Assembly: GCA_026702745.1 (NCBI GenBank)
Contig: JAPPBT010000056.1
Span: 1 to 40,554 of the forward strand
Direction of reading: 5' to 3'
Length of the DNA stretch: 40,554 nt
Source of the DNA: Gemmatimonadota bacterium
Lineage (GTDB): Bacteria; JAAXHH01
Numbering within the stretch: the first letter of the stretch is position 1; the number at the start of each line of letters is the position of its first letter. The translations under genes were made by a program, and so were the position numbers. The notes under the pieces were generated by a model. The model saw only the letters and a list, made by a program, of their open reading frames with translations, did not search any database and was not told the DNA's origin. Positions 16,331 through 24,342 of this stretch are shown here, one piece after another.

Positions 16331-18181
16331 TTAGACGATGACTTCTTGATAGGGCACGAAGATGTCCGTCGTTCCGGCCAGCAGCTCCCGGACGCCGTCC
16401 ACGATATGATGGGGCATGAACGGCTCGCCGTCGTACTTGCGGATGTGGCCGTCGGCCGTCAAACCGGTCTCGCTGCGCAGGTACCGGTGGAACTGGCCGG
16501 AATGATTGTTCTCCACGATCACGGTCTTTTGCGCCTTGTCGAAAACCTCCCGGATGGCGTCCGCGTGCAGGGGGACGATCCACTTGACCGGCAGGTGGTT
16601 TACGGCGACGCCGTCACGGTTCAGGATCTCCACCGCTTCCCTGATCACGCCGCGGGTCGAACCCCAGCCGATGAGCGTGATTTCGGCGTCTTCGACGCTT
16701 GCACCGGAGAGCGACGGCGGTTCGATACGCTGCGCGATATCTTTGAACTTACGGGCCCGCTTCTCCACCATCTTGCGCCGCTTGTGGGGATTGGTGAACT
16801 CGTCGCTGACCAGGACGCCGTCTTCATCGTGTTCGTCTGTGGCCACCACGTGGGCGTATCCCTCCACGCCCGGCAGCGCGCGGGGTGAAATCCCGCTTTC
16901 CGTGTTCTCGTACCGCAGGTAACCGTTGCTCGGCGCGCCGATCAGACCGTGCCCGTTGGAAAGTTGCGAGCCTGTCGGGATGTCGCTCGCGCCGTTGCTG
17001 GACTGGGTGATCAACTCGCCCCGGTCGATCTCCGGCTGCATGTCGATGGCATCCGGGTCGACGCTGAAGGTGCCTTCGGAGATCAGCAGATCCGAAATCA
17101 CGATGCCCGGGCACTGGAATTGATCCACCAGGTTGAACAGTTCGGGCAAGGTATGAAAGGCGTCCAGCGCATCGGTCGGCGCCACGATGAACCGCTCGAA
17201 ATCGCCCTGGCTCGCGCCGAGAATCTGCCAGAGATCGCCCTGCTCGGTCTTGGTCGGCACACCGGTGGATGGTCCGGCGCGCTGCACGTCGATGAATACG
17301 ACCGGGATTTCCATCATGGCCGCGCTGCCCACGGCCTCGGTCATCAGGGCGAAACCGCCCCCCGACGTGGCGCACATGGACCGGCAGCCCACGTGGGCGG
17401 CACCGATGGCCATGTTGGCCACGCCGATCTCGTCTTCAACCTGGCGCACCATGATGCCCAGTTCCCGCGCGTTCTGCGCCATCCAGTGGAGGACGCCCGT
17501 GGAGGGACTCATGGGATAGGCGCAGTAGAATTTGACCCCGGCCGACGCTCCGCCCATGGCCAGCGCGTCGTTCCCTGTCCATACCGCCAGCGGCCTGCCG
17601 CCGGAGGGCAGGGACTGCGAGAAGGGTTCGAAGTGCGCCGCGGCGTAGTCGTATCCCGCGCGGGCCACGCCCACGTTCTCGTCGACCACTTCCTGCCCCT
17701 TGCGCTTGAACTGCATGGTGATGATGTCTTCCAGGATCTGGAAGTCTACGTCGAGCAGGTAGAGAATCGTCCCGAGTGCCACAGTGTTCTGCACGAGCTT
17801 GTTGCGGTTGTTGTCGGTCAGTTCGTTGATGGGCAGCGGGCAGAGGTGCACGCCGTCTTCCGGAGTACCGGGCGTGATCGTGTCGCTGTTGTAGAGGACC
17901 CGCGTGCCGGGTCCCATGAGGCCCAGGTGGCGGTCCATCGTATCCTGGTTCAGGCAGACCAGCAGGTCGAGCTTGTCGCCGTGGTTGTGGACCGGTTGAT
18001 CGCTGATCCTCATCGTGAGGAAGATATGACCGCCCCGGATGATCGACTGGTAGGCATTGTAGGCGTTGAGATGCAGTCCGCGGCGGATGAAAATCCGGGC
18101 GAGCACGTTGCCCGGAGTGGCGATACCCTGGCCCGCGGCGCCGCCTATGGCAATGGCAAAGTCGAAATGGTCAGAACTCAT
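16331..18181 (-). CDS. korA: 2-oxoacid:ferredoxin oxidoreductase, alpha (gamma-alpha fused) subunit
   Basis: Partner of KorB. The N-terminal gamma domain (about 8-190) begins with AIAIGGAAGQGIATPG. The pyrimidine-binding alpha domain follows from about 215, with YPMSPST, EDEIGVANMAIGAA and the CoA/substrate signature RAGPSTGVPTKTEQGDL, and a C-terminal domain ends the protein. Its 616 residues match two-subunit KorA. The ATG at 18181 has AGGAG six bases upstream and directly starts the conserved domain. A longer version beginning at 18307 would pass through the promoter and is rejected. A strong promoter lies at 18275-18303. The 2-oxoglutarate specificity is inferred from resemblance to actinobacterial KorAB. 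Confidence 0.93.
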   Translation of the reverse strand: MSSDHFDFAIAIGGAAGQGIATPGNVLARIFIRRGLHLNAYNAYQSIIRGGHIFLTMRISDQPVHNHGDKLDLLVCLNQDTMDRHLGLMGPGTRVLYNSDTITPGTPEDGVHLCPLPINELTDNNRNKLVQNTVALGTILYLLDVDFQILEDIITMQFKRKGQEVVDENVGVARAGYDYAAAHFEPFSQSLPSGGRPLAVWTGNDALAMGGASAGVKFYCAYPMSPSTGVLHWMAQNARELGIMVRQVEDEIGVANMAIGAAHVGCRSMCATSGGGFALMTEAVGSAAMMEIPVVFIDVQRAGPSTGVPTKTEQGDLWQILGASQGDFERFIVAPTDALDAFHTLPELFNLVDQFQCPGIVISDLLISEGTFSVDPDAIDMQPEIDRGELITQSSNGASDIPTGSQLSNGHGLIGAPSNGYLRYENTESGISPRALPGVEGYAHVVATDEHDEDGVLVSDEFTNPHKRRKMVEKRARKFKDIAQRIEPPSLSGASVEDAEITLIGWGSTRGVIREAVEILNRDGVAVNHLPVKWIVPLHADAIREVFDKAQKTVIVENNHSGQFHRYLRSETGLTADGHIRKYDGEPFMPHHIVDGVRELLAGTTDIFVPYQEVIV

Positions 18182-18274
18182 CGGATACTCCTGTCTGTAC
18201 ATCACGGACAAGCTGATCTGCCGACGTGCGTACGCGTTTCTGTCATGGTAGTGCACAGCATAGTGGGAACCAAC

Positions 18275-18303
18275 AAAATACACAGTCCCCGGAGGGGTGT
18301 CAA
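18275..18303 (-). promoter_or_regulatory. korAB promoter with palindromic spacer
   Basis: TTGACA (18298-18303), exactly 17 bp, then TATTTT (18275-18280) on the minus strand. The spacer contains CCCCTCCGGGG, a 4-bp inverted repeat around 3 bp, which could be a repressor or activator site. The leader to the korA ATG is about 87 bases. Confidence 0.75.
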
Positions 18304-18518
18304 CCATTCTATTCTTTTGTGGACGGTGACGGCCGGTTCGGCTTTCGCGGGAGCAAGGTACAGCTTTTCAACCGGTGGTTTCAGGCTTGACGTCGCGCTG
18401 GCGAAGATGTAGATATATCTTGAGGGACAGGGAAACGGCTCGCGGTTGACATCGTGCTTCGAGTCGGCATTTGTTGACCGGTTTCCCGTTCTTCGCCTTT
18501 TTCTTTTTTTTTAACAGG

Positions 18519-18538
18519 CCCCCGGTTTCGGCCGGGGG
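18519..18538 (+). terminator. Strong GC hairpin, possible terminator
   Basis: CCCCCGG (18519-18525) pairs with CCGGGGG (18532-18538) around a TTTCGG loop. On the plus strand it is followed by TTTGTGCTTTG, a weak U-rich tail, and preceded by a run of nine T. No plus-strand gene lies upstream, so if it is a terminator it ends an unannotated transcript. Confidence 0.4.
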
Positions 18539-18562
18539 TTTGTGCTTTGATCCCTTCAGATC

Positions 18563-18601
18563 GGCGGCGGAACCTGTATCACTGGCGGCGGAACCTGTAT
18601 C
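18563..18601. repeat. Direct repeat with 21-bp period, 2 copies
   Basis: GGCGGCGGAACCTGTATC occurs at 18563-18580 and again at 18584-18601, separated by three bases. It lies just upstream of the dioxygenase promoter. Confidence 0.85.
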
Positions 18602-18624
18602 CATGGTGCCCCGGGGAAGACCGG

Positions 18625-18654
18625 TTGACGCTGTCGTAATAACAAGATAATAAT
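18625..18654 (+). promoter_or_regulatory. Candidate promoter of the PhyH-family gene
   Basis: TTGACG (18625-18630) is followed after 18 bp by AATAAT (18649-18654); GATAAT at 18646-18651 with a 15-bp spacer is the alternative. The leader would be about 40 bases. Confidence 0.5.
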
Positions 18655-18700
18655 AGGAATACGGATACGAATTCGAAGGCGAACAGCAGGGAGTAGCGGG

Positions 18701-19474
18701 ATGAACGGCGCCGATATCGTAAGCCGGTACGAAGAATACGGCTATGTCGTCCTGCCCGGGGTCATCGACGGCGGCCTGACCGCCGAGGCCCAGGGCCACG
18801 TCGAGTGGATGGGAACAAAGTACCCCGACGTCCGGCCGGAGCAGTACCATCACCACCTCATCGTGGACGATCCGTTCTGGATCCGCCTCTGCACCGACCC
18901 CCGGCTCATCGACGTCATCGAACCCTTCCTGGGTCCCGATATCGCGCTATTCGCGGCACATTACATCAGCAAGCCGCCCGGGGACGGGCAACCGGTGCTG
19001 TGGCACCAGGACGGGAACTACTGGCCGCTGGAGCCCATGGAAGTCATTACCATCTGGCTGGCCGTGGACGACTCGACCCCGGAGAACGGCTGCATGCGGG
19101 TCATCCCCGGCAGCCACCGGGACCAGAATCTGTACCGGCACCGTAGAACCGAAGGGGATAACGTATTGAGTTCGGAACTGGATGTGAAGGTGGATGAATC
19201 CGAGGCGGTCGATGTCGTCGTGCCGGCGGGCGGCGTATCCCTCCACGATCCCTACCTGATACACGGTTCGAAGGCCAACCGGTCCGACCGGCGCCGGTGT
19301 GGACTGACGCTCCGGTACATTCCCACGACCACGCGCATCAAGCGTGAGAACTTCCCTGCCTACCTGTGCCGGGGTAGGGCCGTGGACGGAATCAACCACT
19401 ATCCCCCGCTTCCCCGGTTCAGGCCCGGCGATCACTACCCGTTCAAAGGGTGCGACCGGCCGCCCTGGAACTGA
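18701..19474 (+). CDS. Phytanoyl-CoA dioxygenase (PhyH) family protein
   Basis: Non-haem Fe(II)/2-oxoglutarate-dependent dioxygenase. The double-stranded beta-helix core carries the iron triad HxD...H: His102 and Asp104 in WHQDGNYW, and His188 in LIHGS. The arginine-rich segment after it (SDRRRCGLTLRY) supplies the 2-oxoglutarate-binding Arg. The MRVIPGSH motif typical of the family is at about 132-139. The 257 residues are normal. The ATG is preceded by GGGAG. Bacterial PhyH proteins hydroxylate varied small molecules, so the substrate is unknown. It stands alone on the plus strand, convergent with the Mur ligase gene. Confidence 0.93.
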   Translation: MNGADIVSRYEEYGYVVLPGVIDGGLTAEAQGHVEWMGTKYPDVRPEQYHHHLIVDDPFWIRLCTDPRLIDVIEPFLGPDIALFAAHYISKPPGDGQPVLWHQDGNYWPLEPMEVITIWLAVDDSTPENGCMRVIPGSHRDQNLYRHRRTEGDNVLSSELDVKVDESEAVDVVVPAGGVSLHDPYLIHGSKANRSDRRRCGLTLRYIPTTTRIKRENFPAYLCRGRAVDGINHYPPLPRFRPGDHYPFKGCDRPPWN

Positions 19475-19534
19475 CGACCGCGCTCGCGCTTGCGGCCGAA
19501 CCCGCATTGAGGCCGCCCAGGAACTGACAGCCGC

Positions 19535-20893
19535 TCAGATGATCCCCATGTCCCGCAGTTCCCGTCTGACCGCGTACATGGCGCCTTCGGTCGCCAGGAC
19601 CCACAGGCGGTCACCCGGTGCGAGCCGCCGCATGATGTCGTGAAATACGTCGCTGACGTCCGCGGCGGTTGCCATGTCCTCCGCGTCCATCTGCTCGTCC
19701 ATCAGGGCCAGGTGCGCGCCGCCCGCTCCGGCCACGTGCACGGACCTCGTATGGTCCGCCATGCCCTCCAGGTCTTCGTCCACGATCCACGGCCCGTTGC
19801 GTCCGGTCCGTACGGCCTCGTCAAGCAGGAACAGGAAATGGCCCCGCCGCCGGTCCAGCCGGCAGGTCCTGAGCGCTTCGTGGAGCGAGGTCCTGTTCTT
19901 GATCGTCATCAGACGGGCTTCCCGGTCATGAATCACCACCCGCTCGTCCCGTCCTCCGGTGGACCTCACGGATTCGAGCCCCTTGCGTATCGTCACGGGA
20001 CTCAGGCCGAGGGATAACGCGGCCGCCGCGGCCGCCGCGGCGTTGTACACGTTGTGTAGCCCCGGCAGGTGGAGGCGCACGTCCAGGGGCCCCCGCGGCG
20101 TGATGATACGGAAGTTCGATTCATCCGGTCCCAGATCCACATCGATCGCGTAGACGGTAGGCAGCGGCCTTTCCCAGCCGCAGCCTTCACAGGCGTAGTC
20201 GCCCAGGTGGGCCAGGCTGGTGATCCGGTAGGAAAGGGGGGCGCCGCACCGGGGGCATGGCAACTCGGGGGTGGCTCCATCCGCCAGGTGCAGGCGTTCA
20301 TCCTCCACGCCGTAGTAGGTCAACCGAGGCGGCACGCCGCGCGTGAACCCGCCGCAGAGGACCGGATCGTCGGCATTGACGAGGATGTGCTGTCCGGCGG
20401 ACATGGTGCCGAACCAGTCGCACCATTTCCCGATCAGGGCAGCGCGGTCAACACCCTGGGTCGATTCGTCGTCGTAAAGGTTGTTCAGTACGAGCGTACC
20501 GGGGCTGCACACCCTGATCGCCCGGTCAAGCATGTCGGTCTCGAATCCGAACACGCCGTAGTCCGCATGAATCCTGCCGCGGTGATCGGTCGCCCGGACC
20601 AGGGTGGAGACCACTTCGTCGAGGGATGGGGCGATGTCTTCGGGATAGAGCGTCCGGGCTTCGGCCTGGCGCAGGATCGCGGCCAGGATCCGGCAGGTCG
20701 TGTGCTTGCCGTTCGTTCCGGTAACCCCGGCCACGCCTTGACTGAACTGGCGCACCAGGGACCGGACCAGGCCCGGCCAGAGGGCGGCGGTGAGGGTGCC
20801 GGGCGGGACGCGACCGCGGGAGAAATCAAACAACTCGGCCGCCCTCGCGACGGACTTGTCAATGGAAAGGGCGGCCGTTCTGAGCATACGCAT
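19535..20893 (-). CDS. MurT-like Mur ligase family protein
   Basis: Cytoplasmic ATP-dependent ligase of the Mur family with the architecture of MurT, the glutaminase-dependent lipid II amidotransferase subunit. The P-loop GVTGTNGKHTT is at about 56-66, with His where MurT usually has Thr. The central domain carries the inserted zinc ribbon CPRC...CEGC (Cys213, 216, 235, 238) found in MurT, and the C-terminal DUF1727 domain includes GRNGPWIVDEDLE. The 452 residues match MurT. Its usual partner GatD is not adjacent; a VOC protein lies upstream instead. The ATG has no Shine-Dalgarno (AACCTCCT just before it). MurT-like function is by architecture only. Confidence 0.82.
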   Translation of the reverse strand: MRMLRTAALSIDKSVARAAELFDFSRGRVPPGTLTAALWPGLVRSLVRQFSQGVAGVTGTNGKHTTCRILAAILRQAEARTLYPEDIAPSLDEVVSTLVRATDHRGRIHADYGVFGFETDMLDRAIRVCSPGTLVLNNLYDDESTQGVDRAALIGKWCDWFGTMSAGQHILVNADDPVLCGGFTRGVPPRLTYYGVEDERLHLADGATPELPCPRCGAPLSYRITSLAHLGDYACEGCGWERPLPTVYAIDVDLGPDESNFRIITPRGPLDVRLHLPGLHNVYNAAAAAAAALSLGLSPVTIRKGLESVRSTGGRDERVVIHDREARLMTIKNRTSLHEALRTCRLDRRRGHFLFLLDEAVRTGRNGPWIVDEDLEGMADHTRSVHVAGAGGAHLALMDEQMDAEDMATAADVSDVFHDIMRRLAPGDRLWVLATEGAMYAVRRELRDMGII

Positions 20894-20931
20894 AGGAGGT
20901 TGATCGAAACCGGGGAATCAACCCTTGTTGG

Positions 20932-21339
20932 TCAAATCTTCACACCACGCCACTCGTCCCGATCACCGGAGATATCGACGATGTTGCCGTCCGGATCGAT
21001 GGCCTTGAAAGCGATCTCCGGCGGGGTATCGGAGGAGATGGCGTCCCGGCCCTTCACGGTCTTCGGCGCTTCGGCACCCCAGTTCCGGACCCTGTGCCAG
21101 GCGGCGTGGAGGTCGTCCACCAGCACGCCGAAATGGATGTACTCCTCGCCTTCCTCGAGCACGGGACGCGACCGATCGTCATGAGGCAGCAGCGTGATAT
21201 TGGCGGTGCCGTCGCTGAGATCGACGGCCTCGCCGTTGCCCCGCCGGCCGATAAAGGTAAAGCCGATCACATCCTCGTAGAAACGTTGCGAGACCGACAC
21301 GTCTCGACACCGCAGTGCGAGGTGACGCAAATAGGCCAT
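20932..21339 (-). CDS. VOC superfamily (glyoxalase/dioxygenase-like) protein
   Basis: Single vicinal-oxygen-chelate domain of 135 residues built from two beta-alpha-beta-beta-beta units: YLRHLALRCRDVSVSQRFYEDVIGF at the start and HFGVLVDDLHAAWHRVRNWG in the second. It ends with the signature FKAIDPDGNIVDISG. Candidate metal ligands are the His in HLALR, His in HFGV and the late Glu/Asp positions. Members include glyoxalases, extradiol dioxygenases, epimerases and resistance proteins, and the specific activity cannot be assigned. GGAGGAAGG precedes the ATG. It sits 31 bp after the class V aminotransferase-fold gene and 38 bp before the Mur ligase, forming a three-gene run. Confidence 0.9.
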   Translation of the reverse strand: MAYLRHLALRCRDVSVSQRFYEDVIGFTFIGRRGNGEAVDLSDGTANITLLPHDDRSRPVLEEGEEYIHFGVLVDDLHAAWHRVRNWGAEAPKTVKGRDAISSDTPPEIAFKAIDPDGNIVDISGDRDEWRGVKI

Positions 21340-21370
21340 TATGCCTTCCTCCGGAACGGATCATTCAAGA

Positions 21371-22795
21371 TTACAGGCGTTTTTCCTTCGCGATTTCCTC
21401 GATGGCGCCGATGAACTGGTCGGTCTGCGCGTCGGTCACCATGATATGCATCGACGTCCGGTTGGCGTCCCAGTTGATCTCCTCGTGCGTGACGCTCCGG
21501 ATATAGATACGGTGGCGGTCCCACAGCATGTCGTTGAGATCACGCGTGCCCACGCCGCTGACCTTGAACGAGACGAGTGCCGCGCTCATGCGGGGATCGG
21601 GCGAACTGTATACGTCCACGCCGTCCATGTTGCGCAGGGCGTTGGCCACACGCGTGGCCTGGTAGCGGTTCCGGCTTTCGACGGCAGCCGGGCCGATCAT
21701 GTTGTGGAAATCCAGCGCAGCGTCGATGGCGACCCGGGCGGGAGCGTTGGAGGAACCCCGCAATTCGAACTTGGAGGCGCCCGCCAGGTACTCTTCGTAG
21801 AACACCTTGGCGAATCCCGTGGGTTCCTGCCCGTACATGGTCAGGCCGTTCACCGGCCCGGCGTAAAGGGTCGGCCACACCTGGTCCAGGATATCCTCTT
21901 TCACGTAGAAGAAGCCCGTGTACATGGACGCCATCATCCACTTGTGGCACGGCCCCGCGTACATGTCACAGCCCAGGTCGTGCATGTTCAGGTCGAGCAT
22001 GCCCGGAGGCTGCGCCCCGTCGACCAGGGTGATGATGCCCTTCGAACGGGCCATCTCGCAGATTTCCTTCACGGGGAGGACGAGCCCGTCGCCGTAGTTG
22101 ATGTGGCAGAAGCTGAGCATCTTCGTGCGCGGCGTGATGGCGGCCTCGAAGGCCTTGAGCAGCGCGTCGGGACTGTCGGGCGGGTGGTATTCGGGGGAAG
22201 AGAGGTCGATCATGACGGTCTTCGTCCCCTGGCGGACGGCCCGGAGGTTGATGGGCTGCACGCCGCTGGAATGATCGTGATTTGTCGTCACGATCTCGTC
22301 GCCCGGCTCCATGTCGATGCCGAAGGTGCCGAAGACCATGCCTTCGGTCGTGTTGTTGGTGAAGGCGACCTCGTTCGACTTGCAGCCGAGGTACTTCGCC
22401 ATCTTCTCCCGCATCTGTGCCCGGAAGTCGCTGTTGTAGACGTAGCTGGTGTAGCTCTTGTAATCCGAGTTCGCCCCTTCCAGCGCGGCGATCTGCGCCT
22501 GGTGCACCGGACCCGGGGACGGTCCGCGCGTCCCGGTGTTCATGAAGGAAACGCCGTCGCGGATGATGTACTGGTCGGCTACCCAGTTCCAATACGCCAC
22601 GTCGTCGGGTTCCGGGAGATGGTCTTCGGGCATCGGCGGCTTCGCCCGGGCCTTTCCGGTCATGGACAGGAGGGCCGTCCCGGCGGCGAGCCCGCCCGCG
22701 ATGCGGCCCATAAACCCCCTGCGGGACAATGCTTTCAGCTTTTCCGGATCTTCGTATTTCGGATCGAAGTTAAAACCGGACTCTTCCGTAATCAT
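21371..22795 (-). CDS. Tat-exported class V aminotransferase-fold PLP enzyme (isopenicillin N epimerase-like)
   Basis: PLP-dependent enzyme of the class V aminotransferase family (cysteine desulfurase/isopenicillin N epimerase branch). The N terminus is a twin-arginine signal: SRRGFM at residues 24-29, then a hydrophobic stretch GGLAAGTALLSM and a likely cleavage site after KARA near 51. The PLP lysine lies in AGPCHKWMMAS (about residue 285), preceded by DGAQPPGMLDL. The 474 residues fit. The ATG at 22795 has AGGAG seven bases upstream, and longer versions to 23038 are not supported. The protein would fold with PLP in the cytoplasm and act in the periplasm. The substrate is unknown. Confidence 0.9.
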   Translation of the reverse strand: MITEESGFNFDPKYEDPEKLKALSRRGFMGRIAGGLAAGTALLSMTGKARAKPPMPEDHLPEPDDVAYWNWVADQYIIRDGVSFMNTGTRGPSPGPVHQAQIAALEGANSDYKSYTSYVYNSDFRAQMREKMAKYLGCKSNEVAFTNNTTEGMVFGTFGIDMEPGDEIVTTNHDHSSGVQPINLRAVRQGTKTVMIDLSSPEYHPPDSPDALLKAFEAAITPRTKMLSFCHINYGDGLVLPVKEICEMARSKGIITLVDGAQPPGMLDLNMHDLGCDMYAGPCHKWMMASMYTGFFYVKEDILDQVWPTLYAGPVNGLTMYGQEPTGFAKVFYEEYLAGASKFELRGSSNAPARVAIDAALDFHNMIGPAAVESRNRYQATRVANALRNMDGVDVYSSPDPRMSAALVSFKVSGVGTRDLNDMLWDRHRIYIRSVTHEEINWDANRTSMHIMVTDAQTDQFIGAIEEIAKEKRL

Positions 22796-23163
22796 GGTGT
22801 ATCTCCTGATGGATACCACCGGCACGCTCCGGCGTAATATACGGTGCAAGCCACCGCGCCGGACCGGGCCAGGGGTCTGAAAAACCAGCGAATTGTGTCT
22901 GTAATCTGTAAATGGAGTATACATGGGACGCAAGGCGGTCTTCAAGTAAAAACTACATTTTGCGGGATTGCGGACTGTGTGGCCGATTTCTGGTTGCGGG
23001 GTGGATGAAACACCGCTTACTTGGTAGGGGTCTATCAAAAAGCTGTTTACCGCTTCTGACCGTTACCCGATCCGGAGAGCAATCGCATCCCGTACCAGTG
23101 TGGCAGCCGATTGAAAGGCGCTGGCCGCCGGTCTCCGCCGTGGCGTCACGAAAGGCAACCCGC
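22796..23163. other. 368-bp divergent intergenic region
   Basis: It separates the class V aminotransferase gene (minus) from the dehydratase gene (plus). A possible minus-strand -10 (TATATT) is at 22836-22841, 41 bp before the aminotransferase start. I see no good -35, no hairpin with a T-run and no convincing gene. The frame entering the dehydratase from 22912 has no ribosome site and no family similarity before 23164. Confidence 0.5.
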
Positions 23164-24291
23164 GTGAAAATCGAAGACATCGCCTCGTACTTCATCGGCG
23201 GCGGATACGTTATCCGCGTCCGGACCGACAGCGGGCTCACCGGGGTCGGACAGACGGCCTGCTGGGGATATCCCGAAGCCGTGCACCAGATCGTGGAGCG
23301 GTTCAAAGACTACCTGGTGGGGCAGGACCCGTTCCGCATCGAGCATCACTGGCAGTATCTCTACCGCATGTCGCCCTTCCGGGGAAGCGCCCTGTCCGGA
23401 GCTGTCAGCGCCGTCGATATCGCCCTTTGGGACATCAAGGGCAAGCATTTCGGGGTTCCGATCTGGGAACTGCTTGGGGGAAACTGCCGGGACCGGATCA
23501 GGCTGCACCTGCTGGGCGGCGGCGGCACCCCGGAAGCCATGCTCGAATCCGCCCGGAACGCGGCGTCGGAGGGTTTTACGGCGCTCAAGTTCGACCCCCT
23601 GCCGGGCGGCTACCAGGACATGGCCCTGGACCGGATGATCCGCACCGCCCGGGATCTCGTCGCGGCGGCCCGCGAAGGCGGCGGACCAGACATGGATCTC
23701 ATCGTGGAGGTCCACCGCAAGCTGACGCCGCTGACCGCCATGCCCCTGGCCAATGCGCTGACCGAATTCAACCTCTATTTCATCGAGGATCCCATCCAGA
23801 TCGACAGCATCATGGCCCAGGGCGAAATCGCCCGGCGGATCGGCATACCCGTCGGGAACGGGGAACGCCTGAACACCATCTGGGAATTCCAGGAGCTCCT
23901 GGCCCACGGAGGACCGCAGTACGTGCGGCCGGACGTGGCCCTCGCCGGCGGCCTGACCCACTGCAGGAAGATCGCGGCCATCGCCGAGGCCCACCATTGC
24001 GCCGTCGTGACGCACAATTTCCTGACGCCCCTCATCACCGCCGCTTCCGTACACCTGGATACCAGTATCCCCAATTTCGTGACCCAGGAGTACAGCATGG
24101 GCGACGAGTCGGAAGCCAGCAAACTGTACCGGACCAACATCCGCCGGGAAGGCGGCTACATCCCGATTCCCCGGGACCCGGGCCTGGGGGTCGAACTGGA
24201 CGACGAACGGCTGGAAGGCGCGGTTTTCACCCCGATGAATACCGCGAATACGCTGCTCAGGTCGGACGGCTCGGTAGCCAATTCGGTCTAG
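23164..24291 (+). CDS. Sugar-acid dehydratase, mandelate racemase/enolase superfamily (galactonate dehydratase-like)
   Basis: Enolase-superfamily enzyme that should dehydrate an aldonic acid to a 2-keto-3-deoxy acid. Metal ligands are visible as Glu182 (VEVHRK), Glu208 (FIEDP) and Glu234 (GNGER), with His184 and His284 (THNFLTP) as catalytic acid/base. From memory, E. coli D-galactonate dehydratase uses Asp183, Glu209, Glu235, His185 and His285, so every position matches with an offset of one. That supports the GTG start at 23164, which has AAAGG eight bases upstream. The 375 residues are normal. Glu replaces the usual first Asp. It leads a plus-strand module with a ThuA/Gfo-Idh fusion. The exact substrate is inference. 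Confidence 0.88.
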   Translation: MKIEDIASYFIGGGYVIRVRTDSGLTGVGQTACWGYPEAVHQIVERFKDYLVGQDPFRIEHHWQYLYRMSPFRGSALSGAVSAVDIALWDIKGKHFGVPIWELLGGNCRDRIRLHLLGGGGTPEAMLESARNAASEGFTALKFDPLPGGYQDMALDRMIRTARDLVAAAREGGGPDMDLIVEVHRKLTPLTAMPLANALTEFNLYFIEDPIQIDSIMAQGEIARRIGIPVGNGERLNTIWEFQELLAHGGPQYVRPDVALAGGLTHCRKIAAIAEAHHCAVVTHNFLTPLITAASVHLDTSIPNFVTQEYSMGDESEASKLYRTNIRREGGYIPIPRDPGLGVELDDERLEGAVFTPMNTANTLLRSDGSVANSV

Positions 24292-24300
24292 CGCCGCGCC

Positions 24301-24326
24301 GCGTGGCGACCGGTCGCCGCGCCACG
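24301..24326 (+). promoter_or_regulatory. Overlapping hairpins between dehydratase and DUF1189-like gene
   Basis: GGCGACCGGTCGCC (24305-24318) is a perfect 14-bp palindrome. Alternatively CGTGGCG (24302-24308) pairs with CGCCACG (24320-24326), so two mutually exclusive stems can form just upstream of the next ribosome site. There is no T-run, so it is not a standard terminator. Confidence 0.4.
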
Positions 24327-24342
24327 GAGGAAGGCCGGGAGG

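Larger units (their letters stand above)
18182..18700. other. 519-bp divergent intergenic region between korA and phyH-like genes
   Basis: It holds the korA promoter (18275-18303, minus), a GC-rich hairpin (18519-18538), a 21-bp-period direct repeat (18563-18601) and a candidate promoter for the dioxygenase (18625-18654, plus). The stretch 18304-18510 has no convincing gene: short frames there lack ribosome sites and family resemblance. A small RNA ending at the hairpin is possible but unproven. Confidence 0.6.

Noticed and set aside
16331-18307. Longer KorA starting at 18307
   Set aside because: The extra 42 residues cross the -10 element and have no family similarity. The ATG at 18181 has a good ribosome site.
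21371-23038. Longer class V aminotransferase-fold protein from 23038
   Set aside because: The added N terminus is not protein-like and would bury the Tat signal. The ATG at 22795 has AGGAG.
22912-23163. N-terminal extension of the dehydratase
   Set aside because: With the GTG at 23164 the catalytic residues number as in galactonate dehydratase within one residue; the upstream part has no similarity.
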